NCBI GenBank assembly: GCA_028281445.1
Contig: JANQJW010000048.1
Span: 1 to 64,000, forward strand
DNA length: 64,000 nt
Reading direction: 5' to 3'
DNA from: Planctomycetota bacterium
Lineage (GTDB): Bacteria; Planctomycetota; PLA2; JAEUHO01
Shown here: in pieces, positions 8,087 to 16,334 of the stretch
Layout of the letters: each line of letters opens with the position of its first letter
Numbering within the stretch: the first letter of the stretch is position 1
Translations under genes and position numbers: made by a program
The notes under the pieces: generated by a model
Seen by the model: only the letters and a program-made list of their open reading frames with translations
Told to the model about the DNA's origin: nothing
Databases searched by the model: none

Positions 8087-8887
8087 CTACTGTCCGAGTC
8101 GTTTCCTCAGCGTGCCTTGCACGAGCGAGTACCACATGCGCCATGCCCCCTGCAACTCCAAGGTCGTGGAAGGAGCGGGGAACGCCCAGCCTGGGGGCGT
8201 GTGGAGCCCTGTCGGAGTACCCGACATCTTCGAGAGGCTCTCTCGAGCAAGATTCGACACCGCGGCACTCGAGTCGCCGAGCGCAGCTATGAGTGCCGGG
8301 ATTCCGGCAACTGCGCGCCACTTCCAGAGCGTACGCACCGCCGCGTACCGAACATCGACGCTCGGATGATCTCGGACTGCCTTGGACAGATTTGGAACCA
8401 CCGCGAGACTCCGCAGAGCGCGCACACTCATCACCGCCTTCACGGCCTCGTCGCGAGGCTTCTCCAGACCACGCGCGAGTTGTTGAGCACGCGCACGCAC
8501 TGAAGGGTCAGCAGACAGCGCGACCCGCACGAACGTAGACTGGAACACCCCACTATTGCCCCGAGCGGTCAACGCAACACGCACGCGCCCGGGTTTGTAA
8601 GGACGAATCACCTCGAACCGCGGGTGGCTGGCCGTTCGGGGAGCAACGACTCCGTCAACGTACAGTTCGGAGACGGCGCTATCACTAAACCTGCCCCGGA
8701 TCCGCAAGACTGCGCCTGCACACGATACGCCCGTTCGATCGACCGAGAACTCGGCTGCGCCACCAACATGCACTGTCGTATCGACCTGCGCACTGATCGA
8801 TCGCCACTTCAGACGTGCCGGAGTATCGGCTCGTGCGCTTGCGCCAATGCAGCACACAAGGCTCAGGAGGGTCGGAAGAAATCCCAA
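8087..8887 (-). CDS. Exported HEAT-repeat-like protein
   Basis: This is a 266-residue protein with an N-terminal signal peptide cleaved after about residue 20 (GASARADT). Residues about 25-125 are beta-rich and resemble an Ig-like or adhesion-type module. Residues about 130-230 form helical HEAT-like units (VPNLSKAVRDHPSVDVRYAAVRTLWKW and IPALIAALGDSSAAVSNLARESLSKM). HEAT repeats usually bind proteins. The C-terminal 35 residues are not repeat-like. It is divergent from the DJ-1-like gene, with about 128 bases between them. The family is not recognised by name. Confidence 0.7.
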   Translation of the reverse strand: MGFLPTLLSLVCCIGASARADTPARLKWRSISAQVDTTVHVGGAAEFSVDRTGVSCAGAVLRIRGRFSDSAVSELYVDGVVAPRTASHPRFEVIRPYKPGRVRVALTARGNSGVFQSTFVRVALSADPSVRARAQQLARGLEKPRDEAVKAVMSVRALRSLAVVPNLSKAVRDHPSVDVRYAAVRTLWKWRAVAGIPALIAALGDSSAAVSNLARESLSKMSGTPTGLHTPPGWAFPAPSTTLELQGAWRMWYSLVQGTLRKRLGQ

Positions 8888-9015
8888 CCGACGGACTACA
8901 AGCAGCTCAAGGCCCTCCTCCGGTCCGGTCGTGGTGCGTTCCGTGTCTCTTGTCCGATTCTACAGCAGCGCTCCCGGCCTGTACCCTGTGCGGTGTCCCG
9001 CTGAGAGGTGCCGAC

Positions 9016-9606
9016 ATGAAGACGCTCGTACTCGCCTACCCCGGCTGCATCGGGTATGAGGTCATGTTGGCTACCGAGCTGTTGTGCGAGCAGTTGCCGG
9101 TCCGTGTCACGACGCCGGACGGTTCGGCGTTCGTCAACTCCAACGGGATGACGATTGCGAGTGACATGGCTTACAAGGACGTGGATCCATCGGTGTTTCG
9201 TTGCGTGCTCGTGCCCGGCGGCAACCCGGACGGGATCGTTGACGATCCCGAGGTCGATCGCATTGTTCAGACAGCCCTGAAGCATGATGCCCTCATCGGC
9301 GGCATCTGCGCGGGCGTTCTCGTCCTGGCGAAGACAGGCATCCTGCGCGGACGCAGGGCCACGCACAACTACACGCACGACCTTGCCCCGCGCGAGATCG
9401 CCGACGCCACGGCGCACTTCTGGACCGAGCTGGAGTACGCCCATCAGCCGGTGGTCGTGGATGGCAACGTGATCACTGCATTGCCGCAGGCCCACATCGA
9501 GTTCGCCGTGACCGTGGCTCGGGAACTGGGCATCGTCAGCGAGGAACACGCCGTAGGGCTCCAGCGGTACTACGCGGGGCAAGGTGCTGACGAGGCTACG
9601 GGCTAG
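9016..9606 (+). CDS. DJ-1/PfpI-family protein
   Basis: This is a 196-residue class-I glutamine amidotransferase-like protein. The nucleophile-elbow motif GGICAGVLVLAKTG contains the conserved cysteine (Cys98), and Glu15 in YPGCIGYEV is the usual partner acid. The stretch GRRATHNYTHD follows as in DJ-1-superfamily members. Such proteins act as chaperone/deglycase-like stress proteins, proteases or isocyanide hydratases; the exact activity is open. I chose the ATG at 9016, preceded by GAGAGG. The frame is open to 8815, but that part reads through the upstream intergenic region. The protein has no signal peptide, so it is cytoplasmic. Confidence 0.85.
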   Translation: MKTLVLAYPGCIGYEVMLATELLCEQLPVRVTTPDGSAFVNSNGMTIASDMAYKDVDPSVFRCVLVPGGNPDGIVDDPEVDRIVQTALKHDALIGGICAGVLVLAKTGILRGRRATHNYTHDLAPREIADATAHFWTELEYAHQPVVVDGNVITALPQAHIEFAVTVARELGIVSEEHAVGLQRYYAGQGADEATG

Positions 9607-9658
9607 CCAGGGTTCTCTGCACCGCGCACACCGGCACGGCAGTTGCGCTCTCGCGGAA

Positions 9659-10513
9659 ATGCGCATCTTCCCCACAGCCGTCCTTCTGATCTTCCTTGCG
9701 ACTCCGCCTGTCGCCTTCGCGATCGTGGCCGGAGAGCCCGACGCTTCGGATCGGCTCCTGCCCAGGCACAAGGCCCTCGCCGCCATGGGCGCGTTCCGCC
9801 ACGCGTTCGCTGCGCGTGGCAAGAAGGGCGAAGACAAGCTCCACGCGCAGCACGAAGCCCTTGTCGAGTTCGCCAAGGCGACGCACCCTCTTGTTGCCGA
9901 TCGCCTGCTGAAGATCGCTTCCGGAACCAACAACGAGGAGTTGCGTACCGGCGCCCTGGCGGCCATCGCATCCATGAAGAAGATGCCGGCCTACGCCGGG
10001 GAGCGACTCTCCGAGGGTCTGCGAAAGCGCGGCATCAAGTCGGACCCCACGTCCGTCGCGGTCGTGATCCAGGCGTTCGTCGATTTGCCCTACGTACCAG
10101 CAAGCAGCGTCTGGAAGGGTCTGTTCAAGCACAAGGACCTGTCCGTGCAGCAAGCGGCCATCAAGGCGATCGGGAGCCTGGGCGACGACCGGATGCTGAG
10201 TGCCCTCATCTCGATGCTGGCCGAGATCGACCTGGCGCAGAAGGGGAACCGAACCGGAACCGGCTTCGCGGGTGGAGGCGGTGCAGCCACCGCCGGACGC
10301 CGCGCGGCCGGAAGAACGCGCCTGAGGCCGGATGTCGTGGAAGCCATCAAGAAGCTCACGGGCCAGGAGTTCGAGCGCGCTGCCGACGCACGAGCATGGC
10401 TCGAGGCCAACCCCGAGAAGATGCACAAGGTCGCGGTCAAGCTGAGCGACCTCCTCTCGAAGCAGGAGCGGCTCTTGAAGCAGTCGATCGCGTGGGCGAA
10501 GGACAAGCGCTAG
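9659..10513 (+). CDS. Exported alpha-helical (HEAT-like) protein, unknown function
   Basis: This is a 284-residue protein with a signal peptide (MRIFPTAVLLIFLATPPVAFA). The mature protein is almost all helical with HEAT-like pairs, for example LRTGALAAIASMKKMP and VQQAAIKAIGSLGDDRMLSALI. A flexible glycine/alanine-rich loop (GFAGGGGAATAGRR) comes before a conserved-looking helical C-terminus that contains DARAWLEANPEKM. That last stretch is common in HEAT-repeat proteins of Planctomycetota-like genomes. It is followed by another exported protein in the same direction, so the two may be co-transcribed. No enzyme motif is visible. Confidence 0.72.
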   Translation: MRIFPTAVLLIFLATPPVAFAIVAGEPDASDRLLPRHKALAAMGAFRHAFAARGKKGEDKLHAQHEALVEFAKATHPLVADRLLKIASGTNNEELRTGALAAIASMKKMPAYAGERLSEGLRKRGIKSDPTSVAVVIQAFVDLPYVPASSVWKGLFKHKDLSVQQAAIKAIGSLGDDRMLSALISMLAEIDLAQKGNRTGTGFAGGGGAATAGRRAAGRTRLRPDVVEAIKKLTGQEFERAADARAWLEANPEKMHKVAVKLSDLLSKQERLLKQSIAWAKDKR

Positions 10514-10620
10514 CTCGTCGTGTAAGACGGGCTTGACGTAAGAGCGAGTGTGGGCGTTTCGGTAACGTGCTTGCCGCCGCTCGCGTGCGGAGAGAGACTC
10601 GCGTCCCTCGGAGGGACGGA

Positions 10621-11592
10621 GTGACCGTGACGGACCGCCTGACATCCCCGCGCAGGCTGCTCCCGATGCTGATGCTGCTCGTCGCAGCGTCCGCAGCGAG
10701 TTGGGCCGATGACGGATCCACCAAGTTCATCGACGGCCTCAACGACGTCCGCAAGCTCGCGGTCAAGGGCAGGGGCAAGGCGGGGCTCGCGGCACTGAAA
10801 AAGCTGCTGGCGGCGCACGAGCGTGCCGCCTACGTGTATCCCCACCGCGCGGACATCGAAACGCTGGCGCAGCGCCTTGCGTTCAAGTCGCAGGTCAAGG
10901 AGAAGAAACCGAAAGACGTCGTGAAGGGCGAGCTCGTCAAGTGGAAGGAAGACGGCTCGATCAAGATCGTCTACACACCCAAGACGGCCTTGGGTGACTT
11001 TCGCCGCGACACGGTGAAGCACCCTCTCCATGCCGCCGAGAGTCTCGTTCACGTGGCGCGGTGGAGCGGGCCCATCGAGGTACGCCTGGAGGGCCGTCTC
11101 GACGTCACGCGCCTGGAGCGCATGAAGAAGTCGCCCTACATCGCGTACTACGAAACGAAGAGCGGCGGGTTCCCCACCATGGAGTACGTCGCGGACTTCG
11201 AGTTCGGCGCGGTGCGCAAGAACCGCGGCCTTTGGGGCAGCCTGCATCTGGACGGACCGGAGCCGGGCGAGTGGGCCGGGGAGGTCGTCACGGTCGGCAA
11301 GCCGGGCGGCAAGTACACGATGACGCTGAAGGTGGGGAAGTCACAATGCGTCGTGGTCATGAACGGCAAGAAGCTCTACTTCAAACGCCAGACCGGCTCG
11401 CTTCACGGCCGCGTCGTCGCCTTCGAAGGCGTCCGCTGGAGCAAGCTCACGATCTCGGGCACCGTCGATCCCTCCTGGATCAACGGCAAGATCCGAGCAG
11501 ACGTCGCGAAGCAGCGCAAGACGTTCGACCGCACGTTCCGCGCGATGCACTACCTCCCCGGCTGGCTCTTCCAAAAGCCGAAGGGTTCGTAG
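10621..11592 (+). CDS. Exported beta-rich protein, possibly a LamG/DUF1080-like sugar-binding fold
   Basis: This is a 323-residue protein. I chose the GTG at 10621 because GGAGGG sits five bases upstream. The signal peptide contains LLPMLMLLVAASAASWA. After a lysine-rich helical segment, residues about 110-290 are beta-strand rich. They include FEFGAVRKNRGLWGSLHLD and MTLKVGKSQCVVVMNGKKLYF, a pattern seen in concanavalin-like jelly rolls of the DUF1080/LamG group, which bind carbohydrates. I infer the fold from strand pattern only. It follows the HEAT-like gene by about 107 bases on the same strand. Confidence 0.65.
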   Translation: MTVTDRLTSPRRLLPMLMLLVAASAASWADDGSTKFIDGLNDVRKLAVKGRGKAGLAALKKLLAAHERAAYVYPHRADIETLAQRLAFKSQVKEKKPKDVVKGELVKWKEDGSIKIVYTPKTALGDFRRDTVKHPLHAAESLVHVARWSGPIEVRLEGRLDVTRLERMKKSPYIAYYETKSGGFPTMEYVADFEFGAVRKNRGLWGSLHLDGPEPGEWAGEVVTVGKPGGKYTMTLKVGKSQCVVVMNGKKLYFKRQTGSLHGRVVAFEGVRWSKLTISGTVDPSWINGKIRADVAKQRKTFDRTFRAMHYLPGWLFQKPKGS

Positions 11593-11604
11593 GCAGCGGC
11601 GCCC

Positions 11605-12372
11605 CTAGCGTTCGAGCGCGGTGAAGTTGCAGCCGGCGATGTCGCCGGGCGCGGGCGTCTCGCAGGAGATCGTCGCGGCGAATCGCTTGTCCGGTGTCAG
11701 CACGACGCCGATGAGCCCGGTCTCCGGCGCGTCGATGTAGTCGCCGAAGAACGTGCCGAAGACCGTGCTGTCCTCGTTCAAGGGCATGCCGTTGGTCATG
11801 GATGTCCCCGAAACGAACATGCCGGCGCCGTCGATGGCCACCGAAGACACCGCCTCTTCCCCCACGGGATCGAAGGCGGCGAGGCTGCTGATGTCCGTCG
11901 CGTTGCCCGACCATTGACTGTTCAGGATGTCGGCGTTCCCGAACGTGGGCAGCGGGGCGACCGCGTCGCGCTGCAGCGCCGCGAGGTTGCCGAGGTTGTC
12001 GATATAGAGCAGGTGATTGCGGTCGCTACTGAAGAAGAGCAGCGCGCGGAAGGCGCCGTTCGTGACCTTGAGGATGTTCGTGGTGGCTTGCGCGATCGTA
12101 CCGGTCACGGCCTGCGCCGGAATGGCGCCCGTACGGCCGTTCACCAGCCCATTGGTGTCGGCGGACAGCGTCGTCTGCATCGGGTTGGTGATCATGCCGC
12201 CGGGCGTCGCGGCGCCGCCGGACCCCAGCCACATGCCGCCGGCCTGCGGAACCGTCACCGGGCCCGGCCCGCCCATCGGTCCGGGGCCGCTGCCTCCCCC
12301 ACAGCCCGTCGAAAAGACAAGTGCGAGACAGACGGCCATGGCCGTTGTGATGGTAAACAGGCAGGTACGCAT
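11605..12372 (-). CDS. Lipoprotein of unknown function
   Basis: This is a 255-residue predicted lipoprotein with lipobox FSTGC near residue 24, followed by a Gly/Pro-rich linker (GGGSGPGPMGGPGPV). The body is beta-rich with short repeats such as LLYIDNLGNLAALQ and VSSVAIDGAGMFVSGTS, which could be a small beta-propeller or beta-sandwich. It converges with the beta-rich gene ending at 11592 and is divergent from the CHAT protease, so the 11.6-12.4 kb block is a separate unit. The family is not recognised. Confidence 0.65.
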   Translation of the reverse strand: MRTCLFTITTAMAVCLALVFSTGCGGGSGPGPMGGPGPVTVPQAGGMWLGSGGAATPGGMITNPMQTTLSADTNGLVNGRTGAIPAQAVTGTIAQATTNILKVTNGAFRALLFFSSDRNHLLYIDNLGNLAALQRDAVAPLPTFGNADILNSQWSGNATDISSLAAFDPVGEEAVSSVAIDGAGMFVSGTSMTNGMPLNEDSTVFGTFFGDYIDAPETGLIGVVLTPDKRFAATISCETPAPGDIAGCNFTALER

Positions 12373-12446
12373 CTCGAATCACTCCCACGCCCGGTATCGT
12401 GCGTTCCCGAGGTATGTCATCCACACCCGCCCTACGTCAAGGCACC

Positions 12447-15400
12447 ATGTGCCGAGACGACGCGATTCGTGGCCGCCGAAGGCGGTTGTCAGCATGGGTG
12501 TGCACTCTCGCGCTGCTGCTTGTGCGTCCTCTGCACGCAGACGAGCCGCTTGTCGTCAGCACGGCCGACGAGGTGGTTGCGGCGTGGGACGCGAAGGACG
12601 AGACCGAGCTCGCAGCCATCGCGGCGCGCCCGAGTCCCGATCCGTGGATCGTCACCGAGGAGCTCTGCGGGCGCGGCGCGTTCGATCCGGCGACCGCCTA
12701 TGCCAAAGCCGCAACGGGCAAGGCGGTCGAGAAGCTTGGAGACTACGTACGGAAACGCAGAAGCACGGGCGCGCAAGCGGAGCTTCACGAGCAGTTCCGC
12801 AAGCTGACAGCGGCCTTCGCCAAGAAGGACATGCCCGGCGTCGTGGCGGCTGCGGACACGTTCGGGACGAAGCTCGAGACCGTGCTTCACATCCGTGCGG
12901 CGTACTTTCGCGGGAAGGCGCGGGCAGGACTCGGGAAGCTCGACGAAGCCGCTTCGGCGTACCTCGAGTCCGCTGCGGCGGCCGCGGAGCTCGGCTGGAT
13001 CAACGCGGCCACCGGCGCGTACTACGACGGCGCCGGCGTCTACTACCAACGCGCGGACTGGCCGCGCGCCTTGGACGCGCTCCGCAACGCGTACCGGCTC
13101 TTCACGACTCTGAAGGATCAGCGGCGCATGGCACGTGCGCTGAGCGACATGGCGCTGATCCACGAGAGCCTGGGCGACTACGACGACGCAACGCGCGTGC
13201 AGCGCGAGGCACTCGATATCGTGCGCACGCTGAAGGACAAGCACCTCGAGGCCAACGCGCTGAGCAACCTAGGCACCCTCAGCTGGCGACAGGGCCGCTA
13301 CAAGGACGCGCTGCGACTGCAGAACGAGGCTCTCGCCATCTGGACCGAGCTCGGCGACGAGGACTGGATTGCGTTCGCATTGGAGCGCATCGGTCTCGTC
13401 TACCGTTGGCAGGGGAACCTCACGGGAGCGCTCAAGAAGAAGCAGGAAGCGCTGTCACGCTACGAGAAGCTCGGTCGAAAGGACCGCGTAACCACGACGC
13501 TCGCTGACATCGGAAGTCTCCAGTTGCTGCTGAGCGACATGTCGTCGGCCCTAGAGACACAAGAGCTCGTCCTGGACCAGTTCAGGCAGAGAAAGGACCG
13601 AGCCGGAGAAGCGCGCGCGCTGGCCAGCATCGGCGCCGTTCACCTGGGACGCGGTGACTTCCCCAAGGCCGTGATGTTCCTCACGCGTGCCCTGAAGATG
13701 CACGAAGCGCTCGGCGATCGCGCCTCGATGGCGAGTGCACGCATCAATCTCGCCAAGACGTACGTGGACCTTGGGATGTTCGCCAAGGCGATGCTGCAGT
13801 TCGAGCGCGCGATCGCAATCGCTGACGAGCTGAAGGACCCCGACGCTCTGTCGAGCGCGCTGGGAAGCCTCGCACGCACGCGGGAGCGGATCGGCGATCA
13901 CGAGGAGGCGCTGCGCCTGCAGAAGCGCGTACTCCGGATCAAGGAAGACATCGGCGCACGCGGCGGCGTGGCCATGAGCCTGTACTACCTCGGCCGCCTC
14001 TACGAACGGATGGGCGAGCCACAACTGGCCATCGCGCAGCACGAACGGGCGCTGGCCATCGCCGAGGACACGACGGACGTCGCATCGAAGATGTGGCACC
14101 GGTTCGGCCTGGGCAGGGCGTACCGCGCTCTCGGCAAGCACGACAAGTCGATCGCGGCACTCGAGTACGCACACGCCAAAGCCGTGGAGATCGACGAGCT
14201 CGATGCGGCGGCGCGGATCCTCGGCCACCTCGGACTGAGCAGGCTGGCAGCGGGCGACCGCGACCGTGCCAAGGCGGACCTGGACGCGGCCGTCAAGGCC
14301 GCGCACAGCCTACGCACCGCGCCCATCAAGCTCGACTTCCTGGGGCCCCTCGCGCGACTCCATCTCGAAGACGGCGACTACGGACGAGCATCGAGCCTGG
14401 TAACGGGCACGGCACACGACATGGAGATGATGTTCGGCGGCCTTGCCGAGGAGGAAGGCGCGACGGCGCGCGAGCGATACGTCGAGCTCTTCGGCGTCGG
14501 TGCGCTGGCCGGGGTGCGGCTCGACGAGCCGGGCACAGTCCTCGAAGCACTGGAACGCGCACGGGCCGGCACGTTGCTCGAGTCCTTGAACGGCCGCCGC
14601 GGTCTGTTGTGGGCGGATCTGCCGGAGAGCTTGCGTACCGCGGAAGCGCGCGTGAAGGCGGACGTGGTCCGTGCGCGCCACGACCTCGATCGGGCGCGGC
14701 GCGCCAACGACCTGGTTGCGGCGCGCAACCAGAGAGGCGCCCTCGACGACGCATTGGCGGAGATGCGCGGCGTGTCTGCACGGATCCAGCGCGAGGCCAA
14801 ACGGCAAGCTGGGCTCTTCTATCCGCGCGCCGCCGGCCTGGATCGCGTGCAGCGTCACGTGCCCAAGGACACGGCCTTGATCGTCTACGGGTTCTGCCTG
14901 GAGGAGTGCGTCGCGTTGGTGCTGAGGCCGGGCGATCCGCGCGTGGTGCACCTGGGGCCCGCAGAGCCCGTACGCCAAGCGTGCCGGAACCTCGACGTCC
15001 AGGCTTCAGCGGACACGGCGCGGGCGGGCATCGACAAGCTACGTGAGCTGGTTGTCGATCCGCTGAAGCTACCTGCCGCTGTACGGCGCGTGCTGATCTC
15101 GCCGGACGGAGCACTGTGCTATGTCCCTTTCAACGCCCTCTGGCACGGCCGCACCGTCACCATGACGCCATCCGCAACGACGCACGTGCTGCTCCGCGAA
15201 GAGGTTTGGCCCCGGGGAACGCAGATCCTGGCCCTTGGAGACCCGCAGTACGAAGACATGGACAAGGCGGCGGCGGACCTCTACGTCCGGCGCAACCAAC
15301 TCCATCGACTCCCCAACTCCCGTGCGGAGGCACGGTTCGTCGGCACCAGGGTGCTACTTGCCAACGAAGCAAACGAGGGGGCACTGCAGAAGAAGCTGTC

Positions 15401-15866
15401 GGAACACAAGGGCCGCTGGCGCGCCGTACACTTCGCATGCCACGGCTTGATCGATGCCGAACATCCGACCCTCTCGTCGCTTGCTCTCACGCGAAGCAAG
15501 GAAGATGACGGCTTCCTGACCTGCCTCGAGATCCTGCGTATCGAGATCCCGAGCGATCTCGCGGTACTGTCGGCGTGCAACAGCGCGCGCGGGCGCATCT
15601 TCCGCAGCGAGGGCATCGTGGGCCTGACACGGGCCTTCATGTACGCCGGTACGCCGCGGGTGCTGTGCTCGCTCTGGAAGGTGGACGACAAGGCCACGAT
15701 GGCGTTGATGAAGCGGTTCTACGAGCTGTGGAACCCCGACGATCCCGCCACGGCGCTGAGTGCTGCCGAGGCGCTGGCAGCGTCCCAAGCGTGGATTCGT
15801 ACGCAGTCCGAGTGGTCGCATCCCAAGTACTGGGCGGCGTGGGTGCTGTGGGGCTTGCCCGATTGA
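12447..15866 (+). CDS. Exported TPR-CHAT protease
   Basis: This is a 1139-residue protein. An N-terminal signal peptide (RRRRLSAWVCTLALLLVRPLHA) is followed by a helical region and then about ten tetratricopeptide repeats (residues about 150-600), for example LSDMALIHESLGDYDDATRV. A coiled-coil linker leads to a C-terminal CHAT domain (residues about 820-1139). The caspase-like dyad is intact: His999 in HFACHG and Cys1044 in VLSACNSARG. CHAT proteases are cysteine peptidases whose N-terminal repeats sense a trigger; related ones act in gasdermin or CRISPR-linked immunity, but no such partner is next to this gene. I used the ATG at 12447, preceded by AAGG; 12414 is an alternative. The signal peptide is unusual for an immunity effector and points to an envelope role. 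Confidence 0.88.
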   Translation: MCRDDAIRGRRRRLSAWVCTLALLLVRPLHADEPLVVSTADEVVAAWDAKDETELAAIAARPSPDPWIVTEELCGRGAFDPATAYAKAATGKAVEKLGDYVRKRRSTGAQAELHEQFRKLTAAFAKKDMPGVVAAADTFGTKLETVLHIRAAYFRGKARAGLGKLDEAASAYLESAAAAAELGWINAATGAYYDGAGVYYQRADWPRALDALRNAYRLFTTLKDQRRMARALSDMALIHESLGDYDDATRVQREALDIVRTLKDKHLEANALSNLGTLSWRQGRYKDALRLQNEALAIWTELGDEDWIAFALERIGLVYRWQGNLTGALKKKQEALSRYEKLGRKDRVTTTLADIGSLQLLLSDMSSALETQELVLDQFRQRKDRAGEARALASIGAVHLGRGDFPKAVMFLTRALKMHEALGDRASMASARINLAKTYVDLGMFAKAMLQFERAIAIADELKDPDALSSALGSLARTRERIGDHEEALRLQKRVLRIKEDIGARGGVAMSLYYLGRLYERMGEPQLAIAQHERALAIAEDTTDVASKMWHRFGLGRAYRALGKHDKSIAALEYAHAKAVEIDELDAAARILGHLGLSRLAAGDRDRAKADLDAAVKAAHSLRTAPIKLDFLGPLARLHLEDGDYGRASSLVTGTAHDMEMMFGGLAEEEGATARERYVELFGVGALAGVRLDEPGTVLEALERARAGTLLESLNGRRGLLWADLPESLRTAEARVKADVVRARHDLDRARRANDLVAARNQRGALDDALAEMRGVSARIQREAKRQAGLFYPRAAGLDRVQRHVPKDTALIVYGFCLEECVALVLRPGDPRVVHLGPAEPVRQACRNLDVQASADTARAGIDKLRELVVDPLKLPAAVRRVLISPDGALCYVPFNALWHGRTVTMTPSATTHVLLREEVWPRGTQILALGDPQYEDMDKAAADLYVRRNQLHRLPNSRAEARFVGTRVLLANEANEGALQKKLSEHKGRWRAVHFACHGLIDAEHPTLSSLALTRSKEDDGFLTCLEILRIEIPSDLAVLSACNSARGRIFRSEGIVGLTRAFMYAGTPRVLCSLWKVDDKATMALMKRFYELWNPDDPATALSAAEALAASQAWIRTQSEWSHPKYWAAWVLWGLPD

Positions 15867-15962
15867 ACGAAACTGAGACAGGTTCGTTGCAGGATGAGAC
15901 GCCGGCGCCACGGATGTGAGGATCTGGTTGCCGACTTTTGAACGTGGGCCAGTCTCAACTTC

Positions 15963-16334
15963 GTGCTCCCCAGCTCTCCCCGCCTCTCCTCCGCGGGCGA
16001 TTCCCACCCTTGTCGCCCCTGGATGGTCTTCGCTTACGCCGCCGTCGTGGTGCTCTGCATCCTCGACGCGGTGCTCACCCTCGATCTTCTCGGTCGAGGT
16101 GGTGAAGAGGCGAACCCGGTCATGCGTGCGCTGCTCTCGTCGGGACATGAGACATTCTTCGCGGTGAAGGTGCTGATCACCGTGATCGGTGGAGCAATCC
16201 TGCTCCGCCTGCGCGCGCTACCTGTGGCCAGAGCGGGGCTCGTGATCACGGTCGTGGGCTACGGCCTTCTGACCGGCTACCACGCGTACGGTCGCAGCCT
16301 TCACGCTGCCGCCGATATCGGGCTCGGGAGCTAG
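15963..16334 (+). CDS. Small membrane protein, DUF5658-like
   Basis: A protein of up to 123 residues with three membrane helices (WMVFAYAAVVVLCILDAVLTL, FFAVKVLITVIGGAILL and AGLVITVVGYGLLTGYHAY). The pattern D-A-V-L-T, then E-A-N-P-V-M, matches the DUF5658 family of small integral membrane proteins of unknown role. The start is uncertain: GTG at 15963 gives the longest form, while ATG at 16023 would start just before the first helix. The last four bases overlap the stop of the convergent hybrid histidine kinase gene. Confidence 0.72.
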   Translation: MLPSSPRLSSAGDSHPCRPWMVFAYAAVVVLCILDAVLTLDLLGRGGEEANPVMRALLSSGHETFFAVKVLITVIGGAILLRLRALPVARAGLVITVVGYGLLTGYHAYGRSLHAAADIGLGS

